Positions 1-6,229 of a DNA stretch of 11,159 nt are shown one piece after another. The position numbers and the translations under genes are program-made. Positions within the stretch are counted from its first letter, which is position 1, and each line of letters begins with the position of its first letter. Source of the stretch: an uncultured Ruminococcus sp. (GTDB taxonomy: Bacteria > Bacillota > Clostridia > Oscillospirales > Acutalibacteraceae); NCBI GenBank assembly GCA_902773065.1, contig CACYDD010000126.1:1-11159 (forward strand). Reading direction: 5' to 3'. The notes beneath the pieces are model-generated. The model made no database searches. It saw only the letters and a program-made list of their open reading frames with translations, and was not told the origin of the DNA.

Positions 1-1
1 C

Positions 2-112
2 GGCACAACTGCTTCTTTCATTCCTGAAGAAGGCTGCAAGTATAATGTCAAAGTCTATGTCAAAGACACTGCCGGCAATGTTGCAGCGAAAGAATTGCTC
101 ATTTACACCTGA
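2..112 (+). CDS. C-terminal fragment of a probable secreted/surface protein with an Ig-like or FN3-like end
   Basis: An open frame runs from the left edge to a TGA at 110-112, giving 36 residues that end in KDTAGNVAAKELLIYT. The pattern of alternating hydrophobic residues (YNVKVYVKDTAGN) is that of the last two beta strands of an immunoglobulin-like or fibronectin-like bacterial surface domain. No start codon, signal peptide or catalytic residue is in view, so the function of the whole protein cannot be told. A strong terminator follows 43 bases after the stop, which fits the end of a transcription unit. The right edge of the window also holds a secreted beta-sandwich repeat protein, but nothing links the two beyond fold type. 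The reading frame is reasonably certain; the domain type is inferred from pattern only. Confidence 0.6.
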   Translation, partial: GTTASFIPEEGCKYNVKVYVKDTAGNVAAKELLIYT

Positions 113-149
113 TGAATTCCCAAAATAAAACATCCGGCTGACTAACAGC

Positions 150-263
150 TGCAAAAACCACCTGCAAGGCAGTTTTAACGCCTTGCAGGTGGTTTGTATC
201 ATTTTTTCTGATAGGCAGGTCAGAAAAGAAACATTCCCATATCACTCACTCCGAACATAATTT
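150..263 (-). ncRNA. Candidate ~110-nt small RNA or leader transcript
   Basis: A well-formed minus-strand promoter (270-298) points at the perfect terminator at 155-195, with no normal gene between. The predicted transcript would begin near 263 and end near 150. Within it, on the minus strand, a GGAG lies 8 bases before an ATG at about 228 that opens a six-residue frame (MGMFLF, then TGA). The transcript could therefore be a small RNA, a tiny-peptide message, or a relic. No known RNA family is recognised. The evidence is only promoter plus terminator geometry, so confidence is low. Confidence 0.25.
155..195. terminator. Perfect 16-bp stem-loop terminator, possibly bidirectional
   Basis: Arms 155-170 and 180-195 are exact reverse complements (AAACCACCTGCAAGGC) around a 9-base loop. 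On the plus strand the stem is followed by TTTGTATCATTTTTT, which suits the end of the gene at 2-112. On the minus strand the stem runs straight into five consecutive T residues. It would therefore also stop a transcript coming from the minus-strand promoter near 270-298. Confidence 0.85.
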
Positions 264-269
264 TATCTT

Positions 270-298
270 ATTCTAACACAGCTATTGGCAGTTGACAA
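270..298 (-). promoter_or_regulatory. Predicted sigma-A promoter on the minus strand
   Basis: Read on the minus strand, TTGTCA (293-298) and TAGAAT (270-275) are separated by exactly 17 bases, and TGT precedes the -10 as an extended -10. Each hexamer matches consensus at five of six positions. It faces away from purL and towards the terminator at 155-195, and no annotated gene lies downstream of it. A weaker plus-strand candidate, TTGACA at 292-297, overlaps it but lacks a good -10. Confidence 0.45.
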
Positions 299-338
299 GA
301 AAATCATCTGATTTTTAAAGATTTCATTTACCAGAAAA

Positions 339-518
339 TTAAGGAAGCACTGATTAAATCTGGTGCGTAACATGCTTAGCATTATTTTTCGTTAGATTGT
401 ATCAAAATTTAGCAGGAATACTGTCGTATTTCAAGAAATTTTGGTGCAAGATAACGGAAAATTTGCAAGCAGATTACGTGCCAAGCCGTAAGGCGTGATT
501 GATTCAGTGATTCCTTAA
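339..518. mobile_element. 180-bp MITE-like palindromic element
   Basis: The two ends, 339-360 and 497-518, are inverted repeats of 22 bases matching at 19 positions, starting TTAAGGAA and ending TTCCTTAA. Inside is a second imperfect inverted repeat, 390-410 against 436-456 (17 of 21 matching). A small central hairpin at 417-430 (AATAC/GTATT) completes it. The whole piece could fold into one long hairpin or cruciform. No open frame of useful length lies inside, so it would need a transposase from elsewhere. Element terminus TTAA could include a TA or TTAA target, but a flanking duplication cannot be proved from a single copy. Small non-coding size, terminal inverted repeats and an intergenic position fit a MITE. 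A non-mobile structured repeat is the alternative. Confidence 0.6.
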
Positions 519-560
519 CAAAGCAGTTCCGCATTTATCAATGTGCGGAACTGCTTTGTT
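517..560 (-). terminator. Terminator hairpin downstream of purL, abutted by the MITE-like element
   Basis: Arms 517-533 and 544-560 form a perfect 17-bp stem (AACAAAGCAGTTCCGCA and its complement) around a 10-base loop, 17 bases past the purL stop. On the minus strand the base of the stem reads TTTGTT and then goes directly into the element end (TTAAGG), so a normal U-run is missing. The hairpin is clear. Its efficiency as an intrinsic terminator on the purL strand is uncertain. Confidence 0.7.
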
Positions 561-577
561 GTTTATGATATTTTTGA

Positions 578-1027
578 TTATTTAAAATATGCTACGCCGC
601 TTTCAAAAAGCTTCTGGTCTTTTTCAAACGGTGTGTTGAAGTAGAGATTTTCGCCCTTACGCTCGGAATGTCCCATCTTGCCGAGAACACGTCCGTCAGG
701 GCTGGTGATACCCTCGATCGCACAAACAGAGCCGTTGGTGTTGAATTCGATATCGCCCGACGGCTTGCCGTCAAGGTCAACATACTGGGTTGCAATCTGA
801 CCGTTTCTGATCAGCTTGTCAAGCAGTGCATCATTTGCCACAAAGCGTCCTTCGCCGTGTGAGATCGGAATGGAGAATACGTCGCCTGCATTGACACCCG
901 AAAGCCACGGTGATTTCACAGAGGTTACTCTTGTGTAAGCCATATGCGAAATATGTCTGCCGATGGTATTATAGGTAAGCGTTGCATCGTCCTCTTTCAG
1001 TTCTCTGATCTCACCGTACGGTACAAG
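578..1027 (-). pseudogene. purL: 3' part of purL: rest of the glutaminase domain, cut off by the in-frame TGA
   Basis: This stretch continues the purL frame directly after the TGA at 1028-1030 and stays open for 149 codons to a TAA. It reads LVPYGEIREL at its start, exactly what normally follows the LIKLG segment of long PurL proteins. It contains the second half of the class I glutamine amidotransferase domain, including the GHSER segment that carries the catalytic His and Glu (about residues 1225 and 1227 of the joined protein). The first ATG in it is at 943 (MAYTRVTSVK, 121 residues). No Shine-Dalgarno sequence precedes that ATG, so independent translation looks unlikely. Its intact frame and conserved residues imply a recent lesion, stop-codon read-through, or a base-call error. 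Confidence 0.85.
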
Positions 1028-4000
1028 TCAGAGTTTGATCAGTGCCTGGAAACCGTTGCAGATACCGAGCATCAAACCGTCACGGTTTTTCAGCAGGTTA
1101 TTGACCGCTTCACTGACCCTTGGGTTGCGGAATGTCGTTGCTATGAATTTACCTGATCCGTCAGGTTCATCACCGCCCGAGAAGCCGCCCGGGAGCATGA
1201 CAATCTGTGAATCATTGATGAGTTTTACCATTTCTTCAATGGTGTCTTCGATTGCTGACGGTGTCAGGTTGCGTACGATCAGAAGCTGCGGATCAGCACC
1301 TGCTTTGGCAAAGGCTCTTGCTGTGTCAACCTCGCAGTTTGTACCGGGAAACACAGGAATAAATACCTTCGGCTTTGCAGCTTTGATTGCAGGAGAAGCA
1401 GTGTTTCTTTCGGTGTAAAGCGGAATATCTCGGCTGATCTCAGGGCAGTGTGCCTTTGTCGGGAATACGCTTTCGAGCTTTGCACTCCATGCGCTGATCA
1501 GTTCGTCGATATCAAGCACTGCAGCGTTTACAACGATCGTGTTGGTATCAGTTGTTGTACCGAGGTCGTAAGAAAGAACATCCTTAGTCAGTTCTGCACC
1601 GTCTGCCAGTTCAAGGATCAGCGAACCCGAAAGCGGAGCGTACAGTTCATCATCGGTCAGTTTGTTAGTAAAAGTAAAACCGATCTTGTTACCGAAAGAC
1701 ATCTTAGCAACAGCCGCTGCTGCACCGCCTTCTTTAACAGTAGAAGCGGAAAGTACCTTGCCGCTGCTGATCAGTGCATAAACTGCACGGTACATTTCCT
1801 TCAGCTTATCCCAATCGGGGAGCTGTGCTGTTTTATCTTCCGGAACAGGAACATAGATAACCTTAGAACCTGCCTTTTTAAATTCTGCCGAAATAGTCTT
1901 GGATGCCTTTGTCATAGCAACCGCAAAGCTGACAAGTGTCGGCGGTACATCAAGATCTTCAAACGAACCCGACATACTGTCCTTGCCGCCGATAGAAGGA
2001 AGTCCCAGTTTGATTTGTGCCACCAATGAACCAAGGAGTGCTGCCGCAGGCTTACCCCAACGGGATGAAACATCATGCAGTCTTTCAAAATATTCCTGGA
2101 AGGTCAGTCTTGCTGTCAGCGGGTCAGCACCGATCGCAAGCAGCTTTGAAAGAGATTCAGTTACCGCAAATGCTGCGCCGTGGAACGGACTCCATTTTGC
2201 AATACCGGGGATATAGCCGAATGACATAGCAGTCGCATCATCTGTTTCGCCTTCCAGAAGCGGAATTTTCGCCGCCATAGCTTCTTCGGGAGTCAGCTGC
2301 GTTTTGCCGCCGAACGGCATGAGAACAGTCGCTGCGCCGATACTTGCATCAAAGCGTTCTGCAAGTCCTCTTTGTGAGCATACTTCCAGTCTGCCGAGGT
2401 TTTCTTTAAAGCTTTCCGCTGTATCCTTGCCCTTGAGGATTTCCGGAGCGTGTGTGCGGTAGTTATTTTCTGCATCAGGAGCAGTAATATATGCCTGTGC
2501 TACCTGTGTGACGCCGTTGGTGTTGAGGAATTCACGGCTCAGGTCAACGATCGTGTCGCCCCTCCATGTCATTGTCAAACGAGGGCTTTCGGTAACTACA
2601 GCAACTGCCTTTGCTTCCAGATTTTCCTTATCTGCTTCTGCAATAAATTTTTCAACATCTTTTGATTCAAGAACGACTGCCATTCTTTCCTGTGATTCGG
2701 AAATGGCAAGCTCTGTGCCGTCAAGACCGTCATATTTTTTCGTTACCTTATCAAGGTCAACTGTTAAGCCGTCTGCCAGTTCACCGATGGCAACGCATAC
2801 ACCGCCTGCACCGAAATCGTTGCAGCGTTTTATCATAGTAGAAACGGTTTTATTTCTGAACAATCTCTGAATTTTTCTTTCTGTCGGAGGATTACCTTTC
2901 TGTACTTCTGCACCGCAGGTTTCGATAGAATCCATGGTGTGAGCCTTTGATGAGCCTGTTGCGCCGCCGCAGCCGTCACGGCCTGTTCTTCCGCCGAGAA
3001 GTACAATAACATCATCGGGAGAAGGAACACCTCTGACAACATTTTCCTTTGGTGAAGCACCGATCACTGCACCGATTTCCAGTCTTTTTGCCGCATAGCC
3101 GGGGTCATAAAGCTCTGTGACCTGACCGGTGGCAAGACCGATCTGGTTACCGTAGGAGCTGTAACCCTGTGCCGCACCTGTTGTGATTTTTCTGGAGGGG
3201 AGCTTGCCTTCCATTGTTTTTTCAAACGGAACTGTCGGGTCGCCCGAACCTGTCACACGCATTGCCTGATATACATAGGCTCTTCCCGAAAGCGGATCAC
3301 GGATTGCACCGCCGAGACAAGTTGCCGCACCGCCGAAGGGTTCAATTTCGGTCGGGTGATTATGTGTTTCGTTCTTGAACTGAACAAGCCACTGTTCTGT
3401 TTTGCCGTCAATGGTAACAGGTACTTCGATCGAGCAGGCATTAATTTCGTCACTCTGGTCAAGGTCGGGAATTAGTCCTCTCTTTTTGAGGAGCTTCATG
3501 CCGACAAGTGCCATATCCATCAGAGAAACATCTCTTGTGCTGTTCTTGCCGTAGATTTCCTCTCTGCTTTCATAATAAAGTGCAAGAGCGTCTTCTATGG
3601 TTTTGGTCAATGCTGTTTTTTCGATCTCTATTTTTTCCAGTCTTGTCAGGAAAGTGGTATGACGGCAATGGTCAGACCAGTAGGTGTCGATCACACGCAG
3701 CTCTGTTACAGTAGGATCTCTGTGTTCGTCGTCACGGAAATAATCGCGGCAGAATTTCAGATCTGAAAGTGTCATGGCAAAACCCATGCTGTTGAAATAA
3801 TTTTTCATCTCGTCATCGTTCCATTTGATGAACCCTTCCACTGTAGCCACATTAGCAGGAACATCTGATTTCAAATCAAGAGATTCCGGCTTTTCAAGAG
3901 AAGCTTCACGGGATTCAACAGGGTTGATGAGATAATGCTTGATCTTATCAAAATCCGCATCTGTAATATTTCCCTTTACGCCTATCAACTTTGCCGAAAC

Positions 4001-4342
4001 GACCTGAGGTCTTTCGCCCTGTGTGAGAAGCTGCACACACTGAGCGGCAGAGTCGGCTCTCTGGTCATACTGACCGGGGAGGTATTCTGTAGCGAAGATA
4101 CGGTACTCGCTGTCCTCGGGGAGTACCTCGTCATATACAACATCGGCATTGGTTTCGCTGAGGATCGTTGTTTTTGCCTTTTCAAAATCCTCGCCTTCGA
4201 TACCGCTGATATCGTAACGGTTGATAATTCTTACTTTTTCCACAGCTGTAAGCCCCAGACTTTTCTGAAGGTCTGCCGTAAGATTTGCTGCTTCGACATC
4301 AAAGCCGCTGCGCTTTTCCACAAAAATTCTTTTTACTGCCAT
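1028..4342 (-). CDS. purL: Phosphoribosylformylglycinamidine synthase (FGAM synthase), prematurely stopped
   Basis: PurL converts FGAR, glutamine and ATP to FGAM, the fourth step of de novo purine synthesis in the cytosol. Residues 1-~85 resemble the PurS-like N-terminal domain (VKRIFVEKRSGFDVEA). WSDHCRH at 222-228 is the family signature. NETHNHPT at 324-331, followed by EIEPFGGAATCLGGAIRDP, is the ATP/metal site. A second synthetase half follows. From about residue 990 the glutaminase domain begins (FPGTNCEVD), with the catalytic Cys in GICNGFQ at about 1095. The frame stops at TGA 1028-1030, ten codons later. The joined gene would encode about 1254 residues, normal for the long clostridial (clade II) form. 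ATG at 4342 is preferred because GGTGG lies 6 bases upstream; a GTG at 4351 is also possible. The truncated chain keeps the ammonia-using synthetase but lacks the catalytic His/Glu. No other pur gene is adjacent. Confidence 0.95.
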   Translation of the reverse strand: MAVKRIFVEKRSGFDVEAANLTADLQKSLGLTAVEKVRIINRYDISGIEGEDFEKAKTTILSETNADVVYDEVLPEDSEYRIFATEYLPGQYDQRADSAAQCVQLLTQGERPQVVSAKLIGVKGNITDADFDKIKHYLINPVESREASLEKPESLDLKSDVPANVATVEGFIKWNDDEMKNYFNSMGFAMTLSDLKFCRDYFRDDEHRDPTVTELRVIDTYWSDHCRHTTFLTRLEKIEIEKTALTKTIEDALALYYESREEIYGKNSTRDVSLMDMALVGMKLLKKRGLIPDLDQSDEINACSIEVPVTIDGKTEQWLVQFKNETHNHPTEIEPFGGAATCLGGAIRDPLSGRAYVYQAMRVTGSGDPTVPFEKTMEGKLPSRKITTGAAQGYSSYGNQIGLATGQVTELYDPGYAAKRLEIGAVIGASPKENVVRGVPSPDDVIVLLGGRTGRDGCGGATGSSKAHTMDSIETCGAEVQKGNPPTERKIQRLFRNKTVSTMIKRCNDFGAGGVCVAIGELADGLTVDLDKVTKKYDGLDGTELAISESQERMAVVLESKDVEKFIAEADKENLEAKAVAVVTESPRLTMTWRGDTIVDLSREFLNTNGVTQVAQAYITAPDAENNYRTHAPEILKGKDTAESFKENLGRLEVCSQRGLAERFDASIGAATVLMPFGGKTQLTPEEAMAAKIPLLEGETDDATAMSFGYIPGIAKWSPFHGAAFAVTESLSKLLAIGADPLTARLTFQEYFERLHDVSSRWGKPAAALLGSLVAQIKLGLPSIGGKDSMSGSFEDLDVPPTLVSFAVAMTKASKTISAEFKKAGSKVIYVPVPEDKTAQLPDWDKLKEMYRAVYALISSGKVLSASTVKEGGAAAAVAKMSFGNKIGFTFTNKLTDDELYAPLSGSLILELADGAELTKDVLSYDLGTTTDTNTIVVNAAVLDIDELISAWSAKLESVFPTKAHCPEISRDIPLYTERNTASPAIKAAKPKVFIPVFPGTNCEVDTARAFAKAGADPQLLIVRNLTPSAIEDTIEEMVKLINDSQIVMLPGGFSGGDEPDGSGKFIATTFRNPRVSEAVNNLLKNRDGLMLGICNGFQALIKL

Positions 4343-4390
4343 TTTATCCACCCATCTCCGAGCATACCCGGTATTTTTATTGTTGTTCCT

Positions 4391-4419
4391 ATTTTAACAT
4401 ATCGCCCTGGATTTTTCAA
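4391..4419 (-). promoter_or_regulatory. Predicted sigma-A promoter of purL
   Basis: On the minus strand TTGAAA (4414-4419) and TAAAAT (4391-4396) are 17 bases apart, with TGT as an extended -10. The predicted start is about 40 bases before the purL ATG. That leader is too short for a purine riboswitch, and I saw no PurR-like palindrome. A short GC-rich hairpin (4422-4436) lies just upstream of the -35. Confidence 0.7.
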
Positions 4420-4557
4420 CACCGGCGAGCCGCCGGAGTCATTTCCGTTGAAATATTTTTCAAACTGTAAAGTTTATGTCGCTGCATAAATTTCCAAATT
4501 ATTTGAGACTTGACTTACAGCCAAGAAAAATGAGAATGATTTTTTTGATTTAAACTA

Positions 4558-4586
4558 TTGACAAATCCGTTATAACTGTTTATACT
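4558..4586 (+). promoter_or_regulatory. Strong predicted sigma-A promoter of the broken membrane-protein gene
   Basis: TTGACA (4558-4563) and TATACT (4581-4586) are spaced by exactly 17 bases. A start site near 4593 would give a ~30-base leader containing GGAGGT at 4613-4618, just before the ATG at 4625. The promoter is intact although the gene behind it is not. Confidence 0.75.
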
Positions 4587-4597
4587 GTATATATACA
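4586..4597. promoter_or_regulatory. 12-bp perfect palindrome at the predicted transcription start
   Basis: TGTATATATACA is a perfect palindrome that overlaps the last base of the -10 and the predicted start site. Its place is typical of a repressor operator. However, it is entirely alternating AT in the middle, so chance is a real possibility. No regulator gene lies nearby. Confidence 0.25.
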
Positions 4598-4624
4598 ATA
4601 TAAACTGCAAACGGAGGTATTACC

Positions 4625-5560
4625 ATGAAAAAAACGTGTAACGACTTTTATCGCCGCTGTATTGACAGTAATGCTGACTTTTACATTTTTTTCAATACCT
4701 GTCAGTGCAGATAACGGACCAAAGCCAAGCGTTATCCTGACAATAGATGATCCGCCCGATGAAGAATACTATGTTGACCTTCTTTATTTTTATGATGATA
4801 ATAATAATTATCAATATCAAGGTAATGCTAAAGTTGAGAATTTTGCAAAGATAAACTGCGACCTTGAAATGGTGAAGCTTCTGCTCAGTGTGAAAGAGAA
4901 CACAGAGAATTATCATTTTTGCCGTTTGTATTTTGCTGACAGCGGATTGATATGGAAATCGACCCCTGAATATCAAAGCAGTGAAAATCAATATGAGTTT
5001 GTTCGCTCTGCTTTGAGGTCACAGATGGATAATTTTAAAATTGTCATGGTCACAAAAAGCAAAAAATTATACATTTCCGATATGATCCACAAAACCGCTT
5101 TCTATTCGGAAATCACCTATAATCCCGAAGCAAACCAATGGCATGAAAGCCACCTTTTAGATATTTAGGATTTACTCACACATTTCGGGCGTACACTTTT
5201 GACAACGCTGTTGATTGAAGGAATCTTACTGTTCTTCTTTTTTGTCAGAGAAATCATGAATATGAATACACTCGGAAAAAACGGAAAGAATATACTGGTA
5301 TTTGTGATAACGAATGTTGTTACACAGATTTTTCTGTATCTATCCCTTTATTTGTTCGATATCTGTTACGCTTAGGAGAAAATGCCTATTTGTTGGCAGA
5401 GATAGTAATTGTTGTCAGTGAAGCAGTGGTATATTTCCTGCTGTTTACACCAAAGCACAAAGTAAAATTTATCATCTATGCAATCATAGCCAATCTTTCC
5501 AGCTTTTTATCAGGAGAAGTGCTGTGGCTTGTTTTCGATTATCCTGTGATTTTTAGATAA
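4625..5560 (+). pseudogene. Decayed gene for a signal-peptide protein with a four-helix membrane domain
   Basis: GGAGGT precedes an ATG at 4625, but the seven A residues after it throw the frame. Read with one A fewer, it encodes a classic signal peptide (KRVTTFIAAVLTVMLTF... ending PVSA) and continues to 5168. An extracytoplasmic region of about 150 residues follows, then an in-frame TAG (5166-5168). The same frame continues as DLLTHFGRTLLTTLLIEGIL to a TAG at 5373-5375. A shift there restores GENAYLLAEIVIVVSEAVVY through to TAA at 5558-5560. The part after 5168 holds about four hydrophobic helices. Repaired, the protein would have about 312 residues: signal peptide, soluble outer domain, then a membrane domain. 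I recall similar uncharacterised clostridial proteins but cannot name a function. A TTG at 4662 could open the first part, but this would cut the signal peptide and has no ribosome site. Three lesions make a pseudogene the best reading. Confidence 0.75.
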
Positions 5561-5572
5561 AATAACAGGGAA

Positions 5573-5601
5573 TTGACAAGGCGTAACCAAAAGAATATAA
5601 T
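5573..5601 (+). promoter_or_regulatory. Fully consensus sigma-A promoter of the SUKH gene
   Basis: TTGACA (5573-5578), a 17-base spacer and TATAAT (5596-5601) match the consensus at all twelve hexamer positions. The start codon lies 35 bases past the -10, with AGGAG at 5624-5628 eight bases before it. This points to strong unregulated expression unless a repressor acts here. Confidence 0.85.
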
Positions 5602-5636
5602 AAAAACGCAAAGAATATGTATGAGGAGCGTTAAAA

Positions 5637-6080
5637 ATGGAAGATTCTATCACTGAAAGATACGAAAAAATTGTAAAATACTGTGATCTGCTGGATGATG
5701 CCGGCTATGCTTGCTATAAGATTTTTTCTCCGGCTGACATAACTGCTGTAGAACAATGGGAACAAGAAAACAGTGCTGTGCTGCCCCAAGAGTTAAAAAA
5801 CTGGCTGCTGCTTTCTGATGGCTTCCGCATGGGATCGAGTGCAGAGCTTTTACCGCTAAAAACAATCTGTCCATGCGACCTGACAGGATTTGAAGAATAT
5901 TTTGTTGTCGGCGGTTTCATCGGTGACGGTTCTATGCTTTTGGCAGACAAAAACGGAGTATTATATGAGTTTGATCATGTTAACGGAATGAAAGAAACTA
6001 CTTTTGAGGATTTTGCAGATCACTGGATCATCCAAACGCTGGAGGATGAACTGTTTGAGGCAGGAGTTACCCAAAAGTAA
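5637..6080 (+). CDS. SUKH (SMI1/KNR4-like) domain protein
   Basis: This 147-residue soluble protein has no signal peptide or membrane segment. It shows the SUKH pattern: an N-terminal helix, ITAVEQWEQENSAVLPQELKNW (35-56) where the LP and aromatic residues are typical, LLLSDGF (57-63), then IGDGSMLLADKNGVLYEFDH (95-114), and a C-terminal helix with FEDFADHWI (123-131). Many bacterial SUKH proteins are immunity proteins that bind and neutralise polymorphic toxins in the cytosol. Others are of unknown role. No toxin gene is next to it: upstream is a decayed membrane-protein gene and downstream is housekeeping ychF. It could be an orphan immunity gene, but that is inference. ATG at 5637 is supported by AGGAG eight bases upstream and by the consensus promoter. 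No clear terminator follows it. Confidence 0.75.
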   Translation: MEDSITERYEKIVKYCDLLDDAGYACYKIFSPADITAVEQWEQENSAVLPQELKNWLLLSDGFRMGSSAELLPLKTICPCDLTGFEEYFVVGGFIGDGSMLLADKNGVLYEFDHVNGMKETTFEDFADHWIIQTLEDELFEAGVTQK

Positions 6081-6126
6081 AACAATCATACTAAGCTTAG
6101 AATTCTGTTAAAATTTAAAAATCTTA

Positions 6127-6155
6127 TTGAGGGAAAAGTGCTTTTGTGTTATACT
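6127..6155 (+). promoter_or_regulatory. Predicted extended -10 promoter of ychF
   Basis: TTGAGG (6127-6132) and TATACT (6150-6155) are 17 bases apart, with TGT just before the -10. The leader would be about 70 bases. It includes a loose TTGCAC/GTGCAA pair (6169-6174, 6194-6199) of doubtful meaning and AAGGAG at 6213-6218. Confidence 0.65.
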
Positions 6156-6229
6156 ATATAATGTTATGTTGCACAAGGCACTTTCTTTTTGCGGTGCAAA
6201 ATGATGGAAACAAAGGAGACTGAAATAAA

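Noticed and set aside
578..943. A separate 121-residue protein or PurQ-like subunit
   Set aside because: It is in the same frame as purL, continues its glutaminase domain without a gap, has no ribosome site at its ATG, and lacks the catalytic Cys that a free PurQ would need.
1028..1030. UGA read as glycine or selenocysteine in purL
   Set aside because: The gene at 2-112 appears to end at TGA and nothing else in the window needs UGA as sense; the other genes stay intact under the standard code. No selenocysteine insertion hairpin is evident after the stop, and the expected residue is Gly, not Cys. A point mutation or base error is simpler.
1448..2029. Long open frames on the plus strand across purL
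   Set aside because: They lack ribosome sites and family character and lie opposite strongly conserved purL sequence; they are shadows.
4529..4550. Possible Fur-type iron box upstream of 4558
   Set aside because: TGAGAATGAT matches one half-site well, but the second half (TTTTTT) does not form the inverted repeat.
4625..4714. A short 29-residue peptide read straight from the ATG at 4625
   Set aside because: The plain frame gives MKKTCNDFYRRC... with no family character, while one base less gives a textbook signal peptide. The frameshift reading is far better.
6169..6199. Riboswitch-like hairpin in the ychF leader
   Set aside because: Only a six-base stem with a 19-base loop, with no further conserved structure recognised.
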